From assembly GCF_001676875.1 (NCBI RefSeq), contig NZ_JYKA01000030.1, forward strand, positions 1 to 33,494: a stretch of DNA of 33,494 nucleotides, given 5' to 3'. Of this stretch, positions 1-7,979 are shown one piece after another. Made by a program: the position numbers and the translations under genes. The first letter of the stretch is position 1. Each line of letters opens with the position of its first letter. The DNA comes from Chromobacterium subtsugae (GTDB lineage: Bacteria > Pseudomonadota > Gammaproteobacteria > Burkholderiales > Chromobacteriaceae). The notes below the pieces were generated by a model. That model had not been told where the DNA came from. It was given only the letters and a program-made list of their open reading frames with translations, and ran no database searches.

Positions 1-920
1 TCGGCGCATTAGGCGCAGTGGTGTCGATTGTGATGCTGTAGGCCGCCGACAGCGTGCTGACATTGCCGGCCGCGTCGGTCGCCGTCACCCGCGCGCCATG
101 GTTGCCGTCCGGCAGATTGGCGCTCAGGCTGTAGCTCCACGCGCCGCTGCCGTTCGCCGTAGTCGTCCCGACCTGGAAGCCATCGATATACACCGTCACC
201 GTGCTATTGGCCGGCGCGGTGCCCTGCAGCGTCGGGGTGTTGTCGCTGGTGATGCCGTCGCTATGGCTGCTGCCGGTGTCCGTCGCCGTGGTCAGGCCGC
301 TGATTGCCGGCGTCGTCGGCGTCGCGGTATCGATGGTCACGCTGTAGGCGGTCGCCTGGCTGCTGACATTGCCGGCGGTATCGGTCGCCGTCGCGCGGAT
401 GCTGTGATTGCCGTCCGCCAAGCTGCTGGAAACGTTGTAGAACCACGCACCGGTATTGTCCGCGGTAGTCGTACCAACCGCCGTGCCATCCACATACAAC
501 GTCACCGTGCTGTTCGCCTCGGCCGTGCCTTGGACCGTTGGCGTGTTGTCGCTGGTGACGCCGTCGGAGCTGCTGCTGCCGGTATCGGTGGCAGCGGTCA
601 GACCTGTCACCGTCGGCGCGCTTGGCGCGGTGGTGTCGATCATCACCGTGTAAGCAGTCGATACGCTGCTGTTCACCGAGCCGCTGGTTGCCATGGCGGT
701 TATCGCATGGCTGCCGCTGGCGATCGGGTCACTGAAGGCATAGCTCCAGGCGCCGGTGCCGCTGGCGGTGGTGGTGCCCACCGATACGCCATCCACATAG
801 ATGGTGACGGTGCTGTCCGCTTCCGCCGTGCCGGTCACCGTCGGCGTGGCGTCGCTGGTGATGCCGTCGGAACTGCTGCTGCCGGTGTCGGTGCCCGCAG
901 TCAGGCCGCTCACCGACGGC
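1..920 (-). repeat. Bacterial Ig-like coding repeats, 101-102 residues each
   Basis: Each unit starts with a linker of the type GLTTATDTGSSxSDG(I/V)TSDNTPT, continues with QGTAxANSTVTxYxDG and ends with DGNHxxRxTATDxAGNVS followed by YSVTIDT. The linker recurs at 900, 597 and 291, so the unit is 303-306 bases. The third unit is cut by the window edge, so more copies probably follow. Such stacked Ig-like domains usually form the stalk of large bacterial adhesins. Confidence 0.82.
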
Positions 921-3900
921 GTCGGCAGCTGGATGGCGATGTTGCGGGTGACGGCGGCACTGTTCACTTCGCCGTCGTTGACCACGAAGCTGATCACCCG
1001 GGTGGCGGTATTAGGCGAACCGGAGGTGTCGTTGTACGTTACCGCCTGCAAGGCTGCCTGCCATTGCGCCACTGTCGCGGTCGCGCCGCTGGAGGTCAGC
1101 GTCAGCACCCCGGTGCCGCTGTTGTAGCTGGCGACGATGTTGCCGTAGGTGGACGCGCTGGTATTGGTGAAGGCCAGCACGTCCTCGCCGCTGTGGAAGT
1201 TGCCGGTGATCGACACCGTGCCGCTCGCCAGCGTGGTGTTGTCGCGGTCGGACACCGTGATGCCGCTGTCCACCGCCACCGGCGTCGGCGTGCCGCTGAG
1301 GGTATAACTGCCGTTGGCGCCGGACACGGTGGCGATCGGCGTCTGGTCGGTGTCGGCCACCGTCACGCTGCGTGTCGCCGTGGCGCTGTTCTTGGTGCCG
1401 TCGTTGACCACGAAGCTGATGGTGCGCGTGGCGTTGTTGGGCGTGATCGCGCTATCGGTGTAAGTCACCGCGCGCAAGGCCGCCTGCCACTGCGCCAGCG
1501 TCGCGGTCGCGCCGCTGGAAGTCAGCGTCAGCACCCCGGTGCCGCTATTGTAACTGCCGCTGATATTGCCGTAGGTGGTGGAGTTGGTATTGCTGAACGC
1601 CAGCGTGTCTTCCGCGCTCTGGAAGTTGCCGGTGATCGACACCGTCGCGCTAGCCAGCGTGGTGTTGTCCAGGTCGGACACCGTGACGCCGCTATCCACC
1701 GCCACCGGAGTGGAGGTGACGTTGTTGCCGGCGGTGAACGCGGCGCTGCCGCCGCTGGCGGTGAGCAGCGGCGTCTGGTCGGTATCCGCCACCGTCACCG
1801 TTTTGGTGGTGGCGGCGCTGTTCTTGGTGCCGTCGTTGACGACAAAGCTGATGGTGCGCGTCGCGCTGTTCGGCGTCACCGCGCTGTCGGTGTATTTGAC
1901 CGCGCGCATGGCAGCCTGCCATTGCGCCACCGTCGCCGTCGCCCCGCTGGAAGTCAGCGTCAACACCCCGGTGCCGCTGTTGTAGCTGCCGACGATGTTG
2001 CCGTAGGTGACGGCGCTGGTATTGGTGAAGCTGAGCGAGTCCTCGCCACTGTGGAAGTTGCCGGTGATCGATACCGTGCCGCTGGCCAGCGTGGTGTTGT
2101 CGAGGTCGGACACCGTGATGCCGCTGTCGACCGCCACCGGCGTGGAGGTGGCGTTGTCGCCGGCGGTGAAGGCCGTGCTGCCGCCGCTGGCGGAGGCGAT
2201 AGGCGTCTGGTCGGTATCCGCCACCGTCACCGTCTTGGTCACCGCCGTGCTGGTATTGCTACCGCCGTCCTGCACCTGGAAGCTGATGGTGCGGGTGGCG
2301 CTGTTCGGCGTCACCGCGCTGTCGGTATACGTCACCGCCCGCAATGCGGCCTGCCATTGCGCGATGGTGGCGGTGGCGCCGCTGGAGGTCAGCGTCAGCA
2401 CACCGGTGCCGCTGTTGTAGCTGGCGCTGATGTTGCCCATGGTGCTGCCGTCATTGGTGAACGCCAGCACGTCCTCCCCGCTGTGGAAGTTGCCGGTGAT
2501 GGACACGGTGCCGCTGGCCAGCGTGCTGCTGGCGTTGTCGGTGACGCTGACGCTGCCGTCCACCGCCACCGGCGTGGAGGTGGCGTTGTCGCCGGCGGTG
2601 AAGGCCGAACTGCCGCCGCTAGTGCTCAGCAGCGGCGCGTCGCTGATTGCCAGCGTCACGCTAGACGCCGAGCTGGTGCCGCCGCGGCCGTCGTTGACCG
2701 TCACCTGCACAGTGCGGGTGGAGGTATTGGGCGTGCCGGCGGTGTCGTTGAAGGTCAGCGCGTTGACCAGCGTGCCCACCCTGGAGGCAGTGGCGTTGCT
2801 GTTGAAGTCGACGATCAGATCCTGCCCGCCGCTGCCCACCCCGCTGCTGTCTATGGTGCCGACCGCTACGCCGCCTACCGACACCGTACTGCCGGAGTTA
2901 GTGCCGTTGCTGAGCGTGACCGTGCCGGCGGTGCTGATGCCTAGCACGTCCTCGCCGCTGTGGCCGTTGGCGGAGATGTGCACCGTCAGATTGCCGCCGT
3001 TGAAATTCGAAGTATCGCTGTCGCTGACCGTGGCCGCGGTGCCGGTGTCCAGGCTCACCGCGCCGCTGCCGGCGTAGTAGGTATTGCTGTCGCCGTTCAG
3101 GTTGCTGATCACCGGCGCGCTGTCCGCCGCCACGGTGACGGTCTTGGTCACCGTGGAACTGGTGTTGCTGCTGGCGTCGGTGATGGCGAAGCTGAGGGTG
3201 CGGGTGCTGGTATTCGGCGACAGCGAGCTGTCCCGGTAAGTCACCGCCTCCAGCGCCGCCTGCCACTGGGCATTGGTGGCGGTGGAACCGCTGGAGGTCA
3301 GCGTCAGCACCCCGGTGCCGCTGTTGTAGCTGCCGCTGATATTACCCATGGTGCTGCCGTTATTGGTGAATGCCAGCACGTCCTCGCCGCTGTGGAAGTT
3401 GCCGGTAATCGATACCGTGGCGCTGGTTTGGGTCGAGGCCGCGGTATCGCTGAGCGTGATGCCGCTGTCCACCGTCACCGCGTTGCCGTTGCCGGAGCTG
3501 TAGGCGCTGCTGCCGCCGCTGGCGGTCAGCGTCGGCCCCGGGAAATGGAAGGTGGTGGCGTTGATGGCGCCGATGCCGACCAGGCCGGTGACGTTGTGGC
3601 CATTGGCCGCGATCACGCGGAAGGAGTCGATGCCGACGAAATTGCTGTTGCTGGACACATTGAAGGTGACCGGCGAGCCGTCGTTGTCGATGTCGCTGAC
3701 GCTCTGGCTCAAGGTGGCGCCGGCGACGGCGGAACCGTTCAGATAGCCCACCAGCTGCATGGTGCCGCCGTTGAAGGTGGAATCGTAGCCATTGATCACT
3801 ACGGTGATGGAGTTCAGCGTGAACAGGCTGCCATCGTTGGGCTTGACCGAGAAATAATTGATCTGCTTGACGCCGTTGCTCAGCGCGTCGACGGTTTCCG

Positions 3901-4849
3901 TGGAGCTCGAACCATCCTTCTCGACGATGATCATCTCGTTCTGACCGTCGCTGTTCGAGTTCATGTTCATGGTGAAATTCCAGCCAAGGTAATTGCTTAC
4001 CGTCAGCGTGGCGTTGCCGGTGGGCACCACGGTGGTGGAACCGTCCAGCGAATCGAAACTGGTGGTGCCGGAAGTCGGTTGCGTCAGCAGGCCGTCATAG
4101 CCCGACAGGTCCAGCGTCGCCACGTGCAGCTTGCCGGTGGCGTATTCCAGCGTCCAGTCGCCGCCCAGGCTGGCGGCGCCGGTAAGGTCGGTAGAGCCGG
4201 CTGTCACGCGGCCGCTTTCCTGCGCGATCGCATTGACCAGCGCCGCGCCGTCGCTGCCTTCGGCCACATCGCAGCCGTAAAGCAGGATGTCGCCGCCGGG
4301 GCGCAAGGCCTGTCCTATCGTGGCCAATTCCGCCTGATAGCTGGCGACATTGGCCGTCGTCAGCTGCGTCGTGCCCAGCTGCAGATCGTTTTCCTGGCCG
4401 TGCGACATGATGTGGATGGCGCCGTAGCCGCTGTGGGTTTGCGCCCACTGCGCGATCTGCGCCAGGCCGTCCTTGCTGCTGTCCAGAATCACCACCTGGT
4501 AATTGGACGGCAACTGCGACACCAGGCTTTGCAGATTGGCGACGTCGTTTTCGACGAACACCACTTGCGGCACGTTGGCCGCGCCGTCGCGCGCTCCGAC
4601 CGCGCGCGGCGCTTCTGCGGCCGACTGCGCCGCGGCGGCGGCCGGCCTAGCCTCGCCGTGATGCTGCTGCGCGCCGGCGTCCTGCGGGTCGTGCATCACG
4701 CCGACATGCTGCGCGACATGGTTGGCGGTGGCAGCCACTGCGCCGTCAAACATCATCCGGGGCTCCAGCGCCTGCAACAGCAAGCGATTGGCCGGACGGG
4801 CCGCCTGTTTGGCCGCCTGCTGCCGGCCTGCCGATTTCCACCATGCCAT
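1..4849 (-). CDS. Giant repetitive surface/secreted protein with DUF4347 domain (3' end outside window)
   Basis: The frame is open from an ATG at 4849 to the left edge (1616 residues seen, no stop in the parts I translated) and has a good ribosome site, GGAGAG, five bases upstream. Residues 28-37 read LEPRMMFDGA, the LEPR-type motif found near the N-terminus of very long repetitive exported proteins. Residues about 94-250 match the DUF4347 family (VFVEND, HIMSHG, LLYGCDVAEG). Residues 255-435 are a less recognisable Ser/Asn-rich beta domain. Then come six cadherin-like repeats of 142-159 residues (about 437-1300) and at least three Ig-like repeats of 101-102 residues up to the edge. There is no classical signal peptide, so type I secretion or another non-Sec route is likely, but the C-terminal secretion signal lies outside the window. 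Role as adhesin or biofilm protein is inferred from architecture only. Confidence 0.88.
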   Translation of the reverse strand, partial: MAWWKSAGRQQAAKQAARPANRLLLQALEPRMMFDGAVAATANHVAQHVGVMHDPQDAGAQQHHGEARPAAAAAQSAAEAPRAVGARDGAANVPQVVFVENDVANLQSLVSQLPSNYQVVILDSSKDGLAQIAQWAQTHSGYGAIHIMSHGQENDLQLGTTQLTTANVASYQAELATIGQALRPGGDILLYGCDVAEGSDGAALVNAIAQESGRVTAGSTDLTGAASLGGDWTLEYATGKLHVATLDLSGYDGLLTQPTSGTTSFDSLDGSTTVVPTGNATLTVSNYLGWNFTMNMNSNSDGQNEMIIVEKDGSSSTETVDALSNGVKQINYFSVKPNDGSLFTLNSITVVINGYDSTFNGGTMQLVGYLNGSAVAGATLSQSVSDIDNDGSPVTFNVSSNSNFVGIDSFRVIAANGHNVTGLVGIGAINATTFHFPGPTLTASGGSSAYSSGNGNAVTVDSGITLSDTAASTQTSATVSITGNFHSGEDVLAFTNNGSTMGNISGSYNSGTGVLTLTSSGSTATNAQWQAALEAVTYRDSSLSPNTSTRTLSFAITDASSNTSSTVTKTVTVAADSAPVISNLNGDSNTYYAGSGAVSLDTGTAATVSDSDTSNFNGGNLTVHISANGHSGEDVLGISTAGTVTLSNGTNSGSTVSVGGVAVGTIDSSGVGSGGQDLIVDFNSNATASRVGTLVNALTFNDTAGTPNTSTRTVQVTVNDGRGGTSSASSVTLAISDAPLLSTSGGSSAFTAGDNATSTPVAVDGSVSVTDNASSTLASGTVSITGNFHSGEDVLAFTNDGSTMGNISASYNSGTGVLTLTSSGATATIAQWQAALRAVTYTDSAVTPNSATRTISFQVQDGGSNTSTAVTKTVTVADTDQTPIASASGGSTAFTAGDNATSTPVAVDSGITVSDLDNTTLASGTVSITGNFHSGEDSLSFTNTSAVTYGNIVGSYNSGTGVLTLTSSGATATVAQWQAAMRAVKYTDSAVTPNSATRTISFVVNDGTKNSAATTKTVTVADTDQTPLLTASGGSAAFTAGNNVTSTPVAVDSGVTVSDLDNTTLASATVSITGNFQSAEDTLAFSNTNSTTYGNISGSYNSGTGVLTLTSSGATATLAQWQAALRAVTYTDSAITPNNATRTISFVVNDGTKNSATATRSVTVADTDQTPIATVSGANGSYTLSGTPTPVAVDSGITVSDRDNTTLASGTVSITGNFHSGEDVLAFTNTSASTYGNIVASYNSGTGVLTLTSSGATATVAQWQAALQAVTYNDTSGSPNTATRVISFVVNDGEVNSAAVTRNIAIQLPTPSVSGLTAGTDTGSSSSDGITSDATPTVTGTAEADSTVTIYVDGVSVGTTTASGTGAWSYAFSDPIASGSHAITAMATSGSVNSSVSTAYTVMIDTTAPSAPTVTGLTAATDTGSSSSDGVTSDNTPTVQGTAEANSTVTLYVDGTAVGTTTADNTGAWFYNVSSSLADGNHSIRATATDTAGNVSSQATAYSVTIDTATPTTPAISGLTTATDTGSSHSDGITSDNTPTLQGTAPANSTVTVYIDGFQVGTTTANGSGAWSYSLSANLPDGNHGARVTATDAAGNVSTLSAAYSITIDTTAPNAP
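960..3540 (-). repeat. Six tandem cadherin-like coding repeats
   Basis: The core motif SGTVSITGNFHSGEDVLAF recurs in one frame with its NF codons near 3396, 2964 (variant NGHSGED), 2487, 2055, 1623 and 1197, giving periods of 144, 159, 144, 144 and 142 residues. Each unit continues with YNSGTGVLTLTSSGATAT, a QWQAAL(R/Q)AVTY segment and a link such as TVADTDQTP. The units at about 1400-2700 are close copies of each other, while the unit around 2960 is divergent. This pattern fits recent expansion by recombination of some units. Confidence 0.85.
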
Positions 4850-4925
4850 GATGACTCTCCCGACCACTGCCGACGGCCATCGCCGCAGCATGAATAAAGG
4901 ACGTTCAACTAGATAAATAGACTAG

Positions 4926-4956
4926 TTGCCCGCATAAGAACATGTTGTTCGGGTAA
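4926..4956. promoter_or_regulatory. Imperfect inverted repeat between adhesin and rsmJ
   Basis: In the AT-richer 219-base gap between the divergent adhesin gene and rsmJ, arms TTGCCCG and CGGGTAA (one mismatch) enclose a smaller repeat, GAACA tgt TGTTC, at 4938-4950. It could be an operator for the adhesin gene. I see no convincing -35/-10 pair, and no known binding consensus is matched. Confidence 0.3.
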
Positions 4957-5068
4957 ATAAGCTTTAGATAAATTTACTTAGCAAACGCCAGTCGGTGGCC
5001 ACTCCCATCCCGGCTTGCGGCAAACAGGCGCATCCCGTATCGTGCGCAACAGTTTTCAAGGAATGCCG

Positions 5069-5845
5069 ATGACCGCCACCCCGCTCTACTGCGCCGAAGC
5101 CGCGCGCATCGATGCCGCCCGCCTGCTGGCCGACCGTTTCCAGCTTCCCCTGATCCGCCAGCGCCCCGCCGACGGCTATTGGCTGGAGTTGGGCGCGGAA
5201 CGGCTGGAGCTGGTCACCACCGGCAAGCACGGCGCGGTGTATGCCGAATTCGTCGAGGGCGCGGCGCGCCATCGCCGCGAGCAGGGCGGCGGCCGCGGCC
5301 AGCCGGTGGCCAAGGCGGTGGGCCTGAAAGGGGCAAAAGATTTGCCTTACGTGGTGGACGCCACCGCCGGCCTGGGGCGCGACAGCTTCGTGCTGGCCAC
5401 GCTGGGCTGCCGGGTGACGATGGTGGAACGCTCGCCGGTGGCGGCGGCGCTGCTGGCCGACGCGCTGGCGCGCGCGGCGCGCGACGACAGCACCCGCGAC
5501 ATCGCGGCGCGGATGACGCTGGCGCACGCCAACTCGCGCGACTGGCTGGCCGGCCTCGCCGACGATCAACGGCCGGACGTGGTGTTCGTCGACCCGATGT
5601 TCCCGGACACCGACAAGAAAGCCGCCGCCGCCAAGAAAGACATGCAGGCCTTCCAGCAGGTGATAGGCGACGATATGGACAGCGCCGAATTGCTGGCCGC
5701 CGCCATCGCCGCCGCCAAGGTGCGGGTGGTGGTGAAAAGGCCGCGCTTGGGCGCGGCCATCGAAGGCGTCAAGCCATCGGCGGTGCTGGACGGCAAGTCC
5801 ACCCGCTTCGACCTGTACGTGATCAAGGCGCTGGCGTCAGCCTGA
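5069..5845 (+). CDS. rsmJ: 16S rRNA m2G1516 methyltransferase RsmJ
   Basis: RsmJ (formerly YhiQ) uses S-adenosylmethionine to methylate N2 of a guanosine in the 3' region of 16S rRNA (G1516 in E. coli). The 258-residue protein has the SAM-binding motif DATAGLGRDSF from Asp97 with CRVTMVERSP after it, and the motif FVDPMFP with Asp175, which is characteristic of this family. ATG 5069 is chosen because AAGGA lies six bases upstream; the ATG at 5063 leaves no room for a ribosome site. The last nine bases overlap the convergent monooxygenase gene. The gene is probably a single-gene transcript. Confidence 0.93.
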   Translation: MTATPLYCAEAARIDAARLLADRFQLPLIRQRPADGYWLELGAERLELVTTGKHGAVYAEFVEGAARHRREQGGGRGQPVAKAVGLKGAKDLPYVVDATAGLGRDSFVLATLGCRVTMVERSPVAAALLADALARAARDDSTRDIAARMTLAHANSRDWLAGLADDQRPDVVFVDPMFPDTDKKAAAAKKDMQAFQQVIGDDMDSAELLAAAIAAAKVRVVVKRPRLGAAIEGVKPSAVLDGKSTRFDLYVIKALASA

Positions 5846-6184
5846 GTGCGCGGCGCGGCTGTCGCCGGGTGCCTGCGCCCGGTCGTCCATGCCGTAGTCG
5901 CGCACTACCGCCGCCACCCGCAGCCGGTAATCGGCGAAAAACTTTCCCCGCCCCGCCGCCTGCGCCGCCCGGTGCGATTCCAGATTGCGCCAGGCCGCCA
6001 CCGCCTCCTCGTCGCGCCAGAACGACAAGGACAACAAAGCATCCGGCCGCGCCAGGCTCTGAAAACGCTCTATCGAGAGAAAACCGTCTACGCCGGGCAA
6101 TGTCTCCGCCAGCCGCGCCGCCCACTGCAGATAAGCATCTCGGCCGTCCGCCGTCGGCGTGGCTTCGAAAATCACTGCGATCAT
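5837..6184 (-). CDS. ABM-type (antibiotic biosynthesis monooxygenase) small protein
   Basis: The 115-residue product begins MIAVIFEATPT and shows the ferredoxin-like ABM pattern: AYLQWAARLAETLPGVDGFLSIERFQS, then LLSLSFWRDEEAVAAWRNLESHRAAQAAGR. Members include cofactor-independent monooxygenases acting on quinol or polyketide substrates and haem-degrading enzymes; this sequence alone does not choose between them. The start overlaps the stop of the P450 gene by ATGA, so the two are translationally coupled, and the product probably acts with or on the same substrate as the P450. The 3' end overlaps rsmJ by nine bases, so there is no separate terminator. Confidence 0.8.
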   Translation of the reverse strand: MIAVIFEATPTADGRDAYLQWAARLAETLPGVDGFLSIERFQSLARPDALLSLSFWRDEEAVAAWRNLESHRAAQAAGRGKFFADYRLRVAAVVRDYGMDDRAQAPGDSRAAHSG

Positions 6185-7275
6185 TTGCTCTCTCCCGCGC
6201 CGAAGCGGCGCATTCTGATATTCGGCGGCCCCTGAAAAACGATGCCGCCGCCCAAAGCCCGCCAATCCGGACGGCTTGCCTCCAACGCGTCCAGCGCGCC
6301 GCAGGCGATCGCCAAGGCCAGCCCTTCGCCCGGACAGGCATGCCGGCCGCGGCCGAAATCCAGCGCCTCTGCTGGTCCCGCCGGGTCATGCGCGGCGGCT
6401 GCCAGCAACACCAGCACCTGGTCGCCGGCCTTGAGCCGCTGCCCGGCCAGCTCGACATCCTCCGCCACGAAGCGGCGGGTGTGATGCAGCGCCGGATCGA
6501 CGCGCAGGCGGCGCTTCCACTCGCCCGCATCACGCCAATCCCACGGTCCCTCGCAACGCCAAGCGATGCCCGCCGACAGCAGCCCGGCGCCGGCGTCGCG
6601 GCTCTGGAATAGCGCGCCCAGCAGATTGGCCGCCAATGCGGCCTCGTCCAAATCCACAAAAGCCTCGCGCCAGCGCCGCAGCCAGCCATTCACAGGCAAA
6701 GACGCCAATTCGTCGAGCAAGGCCCAGCAGGCTGCAGCGCCCTGCTCCCGCGCCGCATCGTCGGCGTCCGCCGCCAGCGCGCGGCAAAGCAAGGCAATGC
6801 CCTCCCCCACAGCGGACAGGCGCGCCGCAGGCCAACCCAGCGCCGCGGCCAGCGCGGCGACAGGCAGCAAGTCGATCAGGCCGTCTATGCGGCGGCCGCT
6901 CAACTCGCCCTCGGACAAGAAGCGCGCCGCGAGCGCTGCCGCCACCCCTTCGACCTCGCTTAAGGACAAGGCCGCCAGACTATCCCTCACCGCGCGTCGC
7001 AAACCGGCATGCGCCGCGCCCTCGCTCATCCGCAGCCAGCCGCCAAAGGCCTGGCCCAGAACCGAGCCGTCGATGGCGGGCGGCACCGGCTGCCCGCTCG
7101 GGCGCACCCGGCAGACCGGACTGTCCAGGACCGCGCCGACGGCGCGGTGCGACGCCGCCAGCCATATCCCCAAGGCCTCGTCGTAATGCCAGCCCTTCTC
7201 CGCCAGACTGCGGTAGTAGGGATAGGGGTCAGGATGGCGCGCGGCCATCAAAACGTTTTGCGGCCAGGCGCTCAT
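6181..7275 (-). CDS. Cytochrome P450-like protein with degenerate catalytic motifs
   Basis: The 364-residue protein is short for a bacterial P450 (usually about 400). The haem-thiolate loop FGRGRHACPGEG is intact, with Cys314 as the predicted axial ligand, and the K-helix region reads LRVDPALHHTRRF followed by EDVELAG as in bacterial P450s. However, aligned on the R-x-x-P of that region (Arg258), the Glu of the ExxR motif is replaced by Arg255, and the I-helix segment (LLGALFQSRDAGAGLL) lacks the usual acid-Thr pair that activates oxygen. Haem binding is likely; monooxygenase activity is doubtful or unusual. The gene is coupled by ATGA overlaps to DUF6058 upstream and the ABM gene downstream. 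Confidence 0.82.
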   Translation of the reverse strand: MSAWPQNVLMAARHPDPYPYYRSLAEKGWHYDEALGIWLAASHRAVGAVLDSPVCRVRPSGQPVPPAIDGSVLGQAFGGWLRMSEGAAHAGLRRAVRDSLAALSLSEVEGVAAALAARFLSEGELSGRRIDGLIDLLPVAALAAALGWPAARLSAVGEGIALLCRALAADADDAAREQGAAACWALLDELASLPVNGWLRRWREAFVDLDEAALAANLLGALFQSRDAGAGLLSAGIAWRCEGPWDWRDAGEWKRRLRVDPALHHTRRFVAEDVELAGQRLKAGDQVLVLLAAAAHDPAGPAEALDFGRGRHACPGEGLALAIACGALDALEASRPDWRALGGGIVFQGPPNIRMRRFGAGESK

Positions 7276-7898
7276 GCCGCCTCTCCCAGATATTTTCGCT
7301 TCACCGCATCCACGCAGCGGGCGCGGGAGCTAGCCGCCTGCTCATCAGGCGCGAACAAGGCGCTGACCGCGTCCAGCAGGTCCACCGCCCGCCACAATAA
7401 AGGAATGTCGGCAGCCGGCACGCGCGCCAGCCGCTGGCCGTCGGTCAGCCTGTCGATCACGGCGATGGCCGCGCCCTTGGCCGCGATCTGTTCGATTCGC
7501 CCCTGCCGGGTGCATGCCCCGTACACCCCAGCCAGGAAATGCGCCCACTCCTCATCCAACGGCGCTTCGCTCTCCGCCGCGATGCCTTCGGACGCCAAAC
7601 GGCGCAACTCGGCGCGGTAACGCTGATCGAAACGCCCCCGCAGCGCGGCGGCATCCGCATGCTCCGCCTCGATCAGCCATTCCATCATCGCTCGCGGATA
7701 CCAGGCCAGCTCGCCGCGCATCCGGCGTTCGCCGAAATGCGAGGACGCCATGCCCGATCCGGACAGTCGATAAGAAGGCAAGGGCATCCGCCCCGCCTGT
7801 TGCAGCTCGCGCAGGCGCTCGGGCGCGCTGCGGCAGCGAAACAACAACTGCGGCTCGCTCAGAAAATGGCTTTGCAGATAATCCAACAAGGCCTGCAT
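7272..7898 (-). CDS. DUF6058 family protein, first gene of P450 operon
   Basis: The 208-residue protein starts MQALLDYLQSHFLSEPQLLF. It resembles the DUF6058 family, whose members often sit in natural-product loci; no biochemical role is established as far as I know. It is alpha-helical by appearance, has no signal peptide or membrane segment, and contains a Trp/Tyr-rich middle part (RGELAWYPRAMMEWLIEAEHADA). The start has AAGGAG seven bases upstream. The stop overlaps the P450 start by ATGA. It is transcribed divergently from the ArsR-type regulator, which probably controls it. The family assignment is from recall of sequence pattern and should be treated as moderate. Confidence 0.68.
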   Translation of the reverse strand: MQALLDYLQSHFLSEPQLLFRCRSAPERLRELQQAGRMPLPSYRLSGSGMASSHFGERRMRGELAWYPRAMMEWLIEAEHADAAALRGRFDQRYRAELRRLASEGIAAESEAPLDEEWAHFLAGVYGACTRQGRIEQIAAKGAAIAVIDRLTDGQRLARVPAADIPLLWRAVDLLDAVSALFAPDEQAASSRARCVDAVKRKYLGEAA

Positions 7899-7957
7899 GG
7901 CGAAACTCCTTGGCTAGCGCTTTCAATGCCGTTATCGTAGCCATCCCTTCCCCATGA

Positions 7958-7979
7958 TGTTTCACGCTGGAGTGAACCA
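7958..7979. promoter_or_regulatory. Candidate ArsR-type operator overlapping regulator start
   Basis: Arms TGTTTCAC and GTGAACCA (one mismatch in eight; core TTCAC/GTGAA perfect) flank GCTGGA. The right half covers the GGAG ribosome site and ends at the ATG of the regulator gene. It lies in the 80-base gap between the two divergent transcripts. A regulator bound here would block its own translation start region and sit about 60 bases from the DUF6058 start. Confidence 0.45.

Noticed and set aside
960-3540. Repeats considered as a CRISPR array or non-coding satellite.
   Set aside because: Unit lengths are over 400 bases, are multiples of three and keep one reading frame with conserved protein motifs.
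98-4897. Two very long plus-strand open frames (98-2944 and 2960-4897) that could be read as large Arg/Ala/Gly-rich proteins.
   Set aside because: They are antisense to the in-frame Ig-like and cadherin-like repeats, have no family similarity, and result from high GC and the repeat codons. The minus frame has motifs, a ribosome site and a DUF4347 domain.
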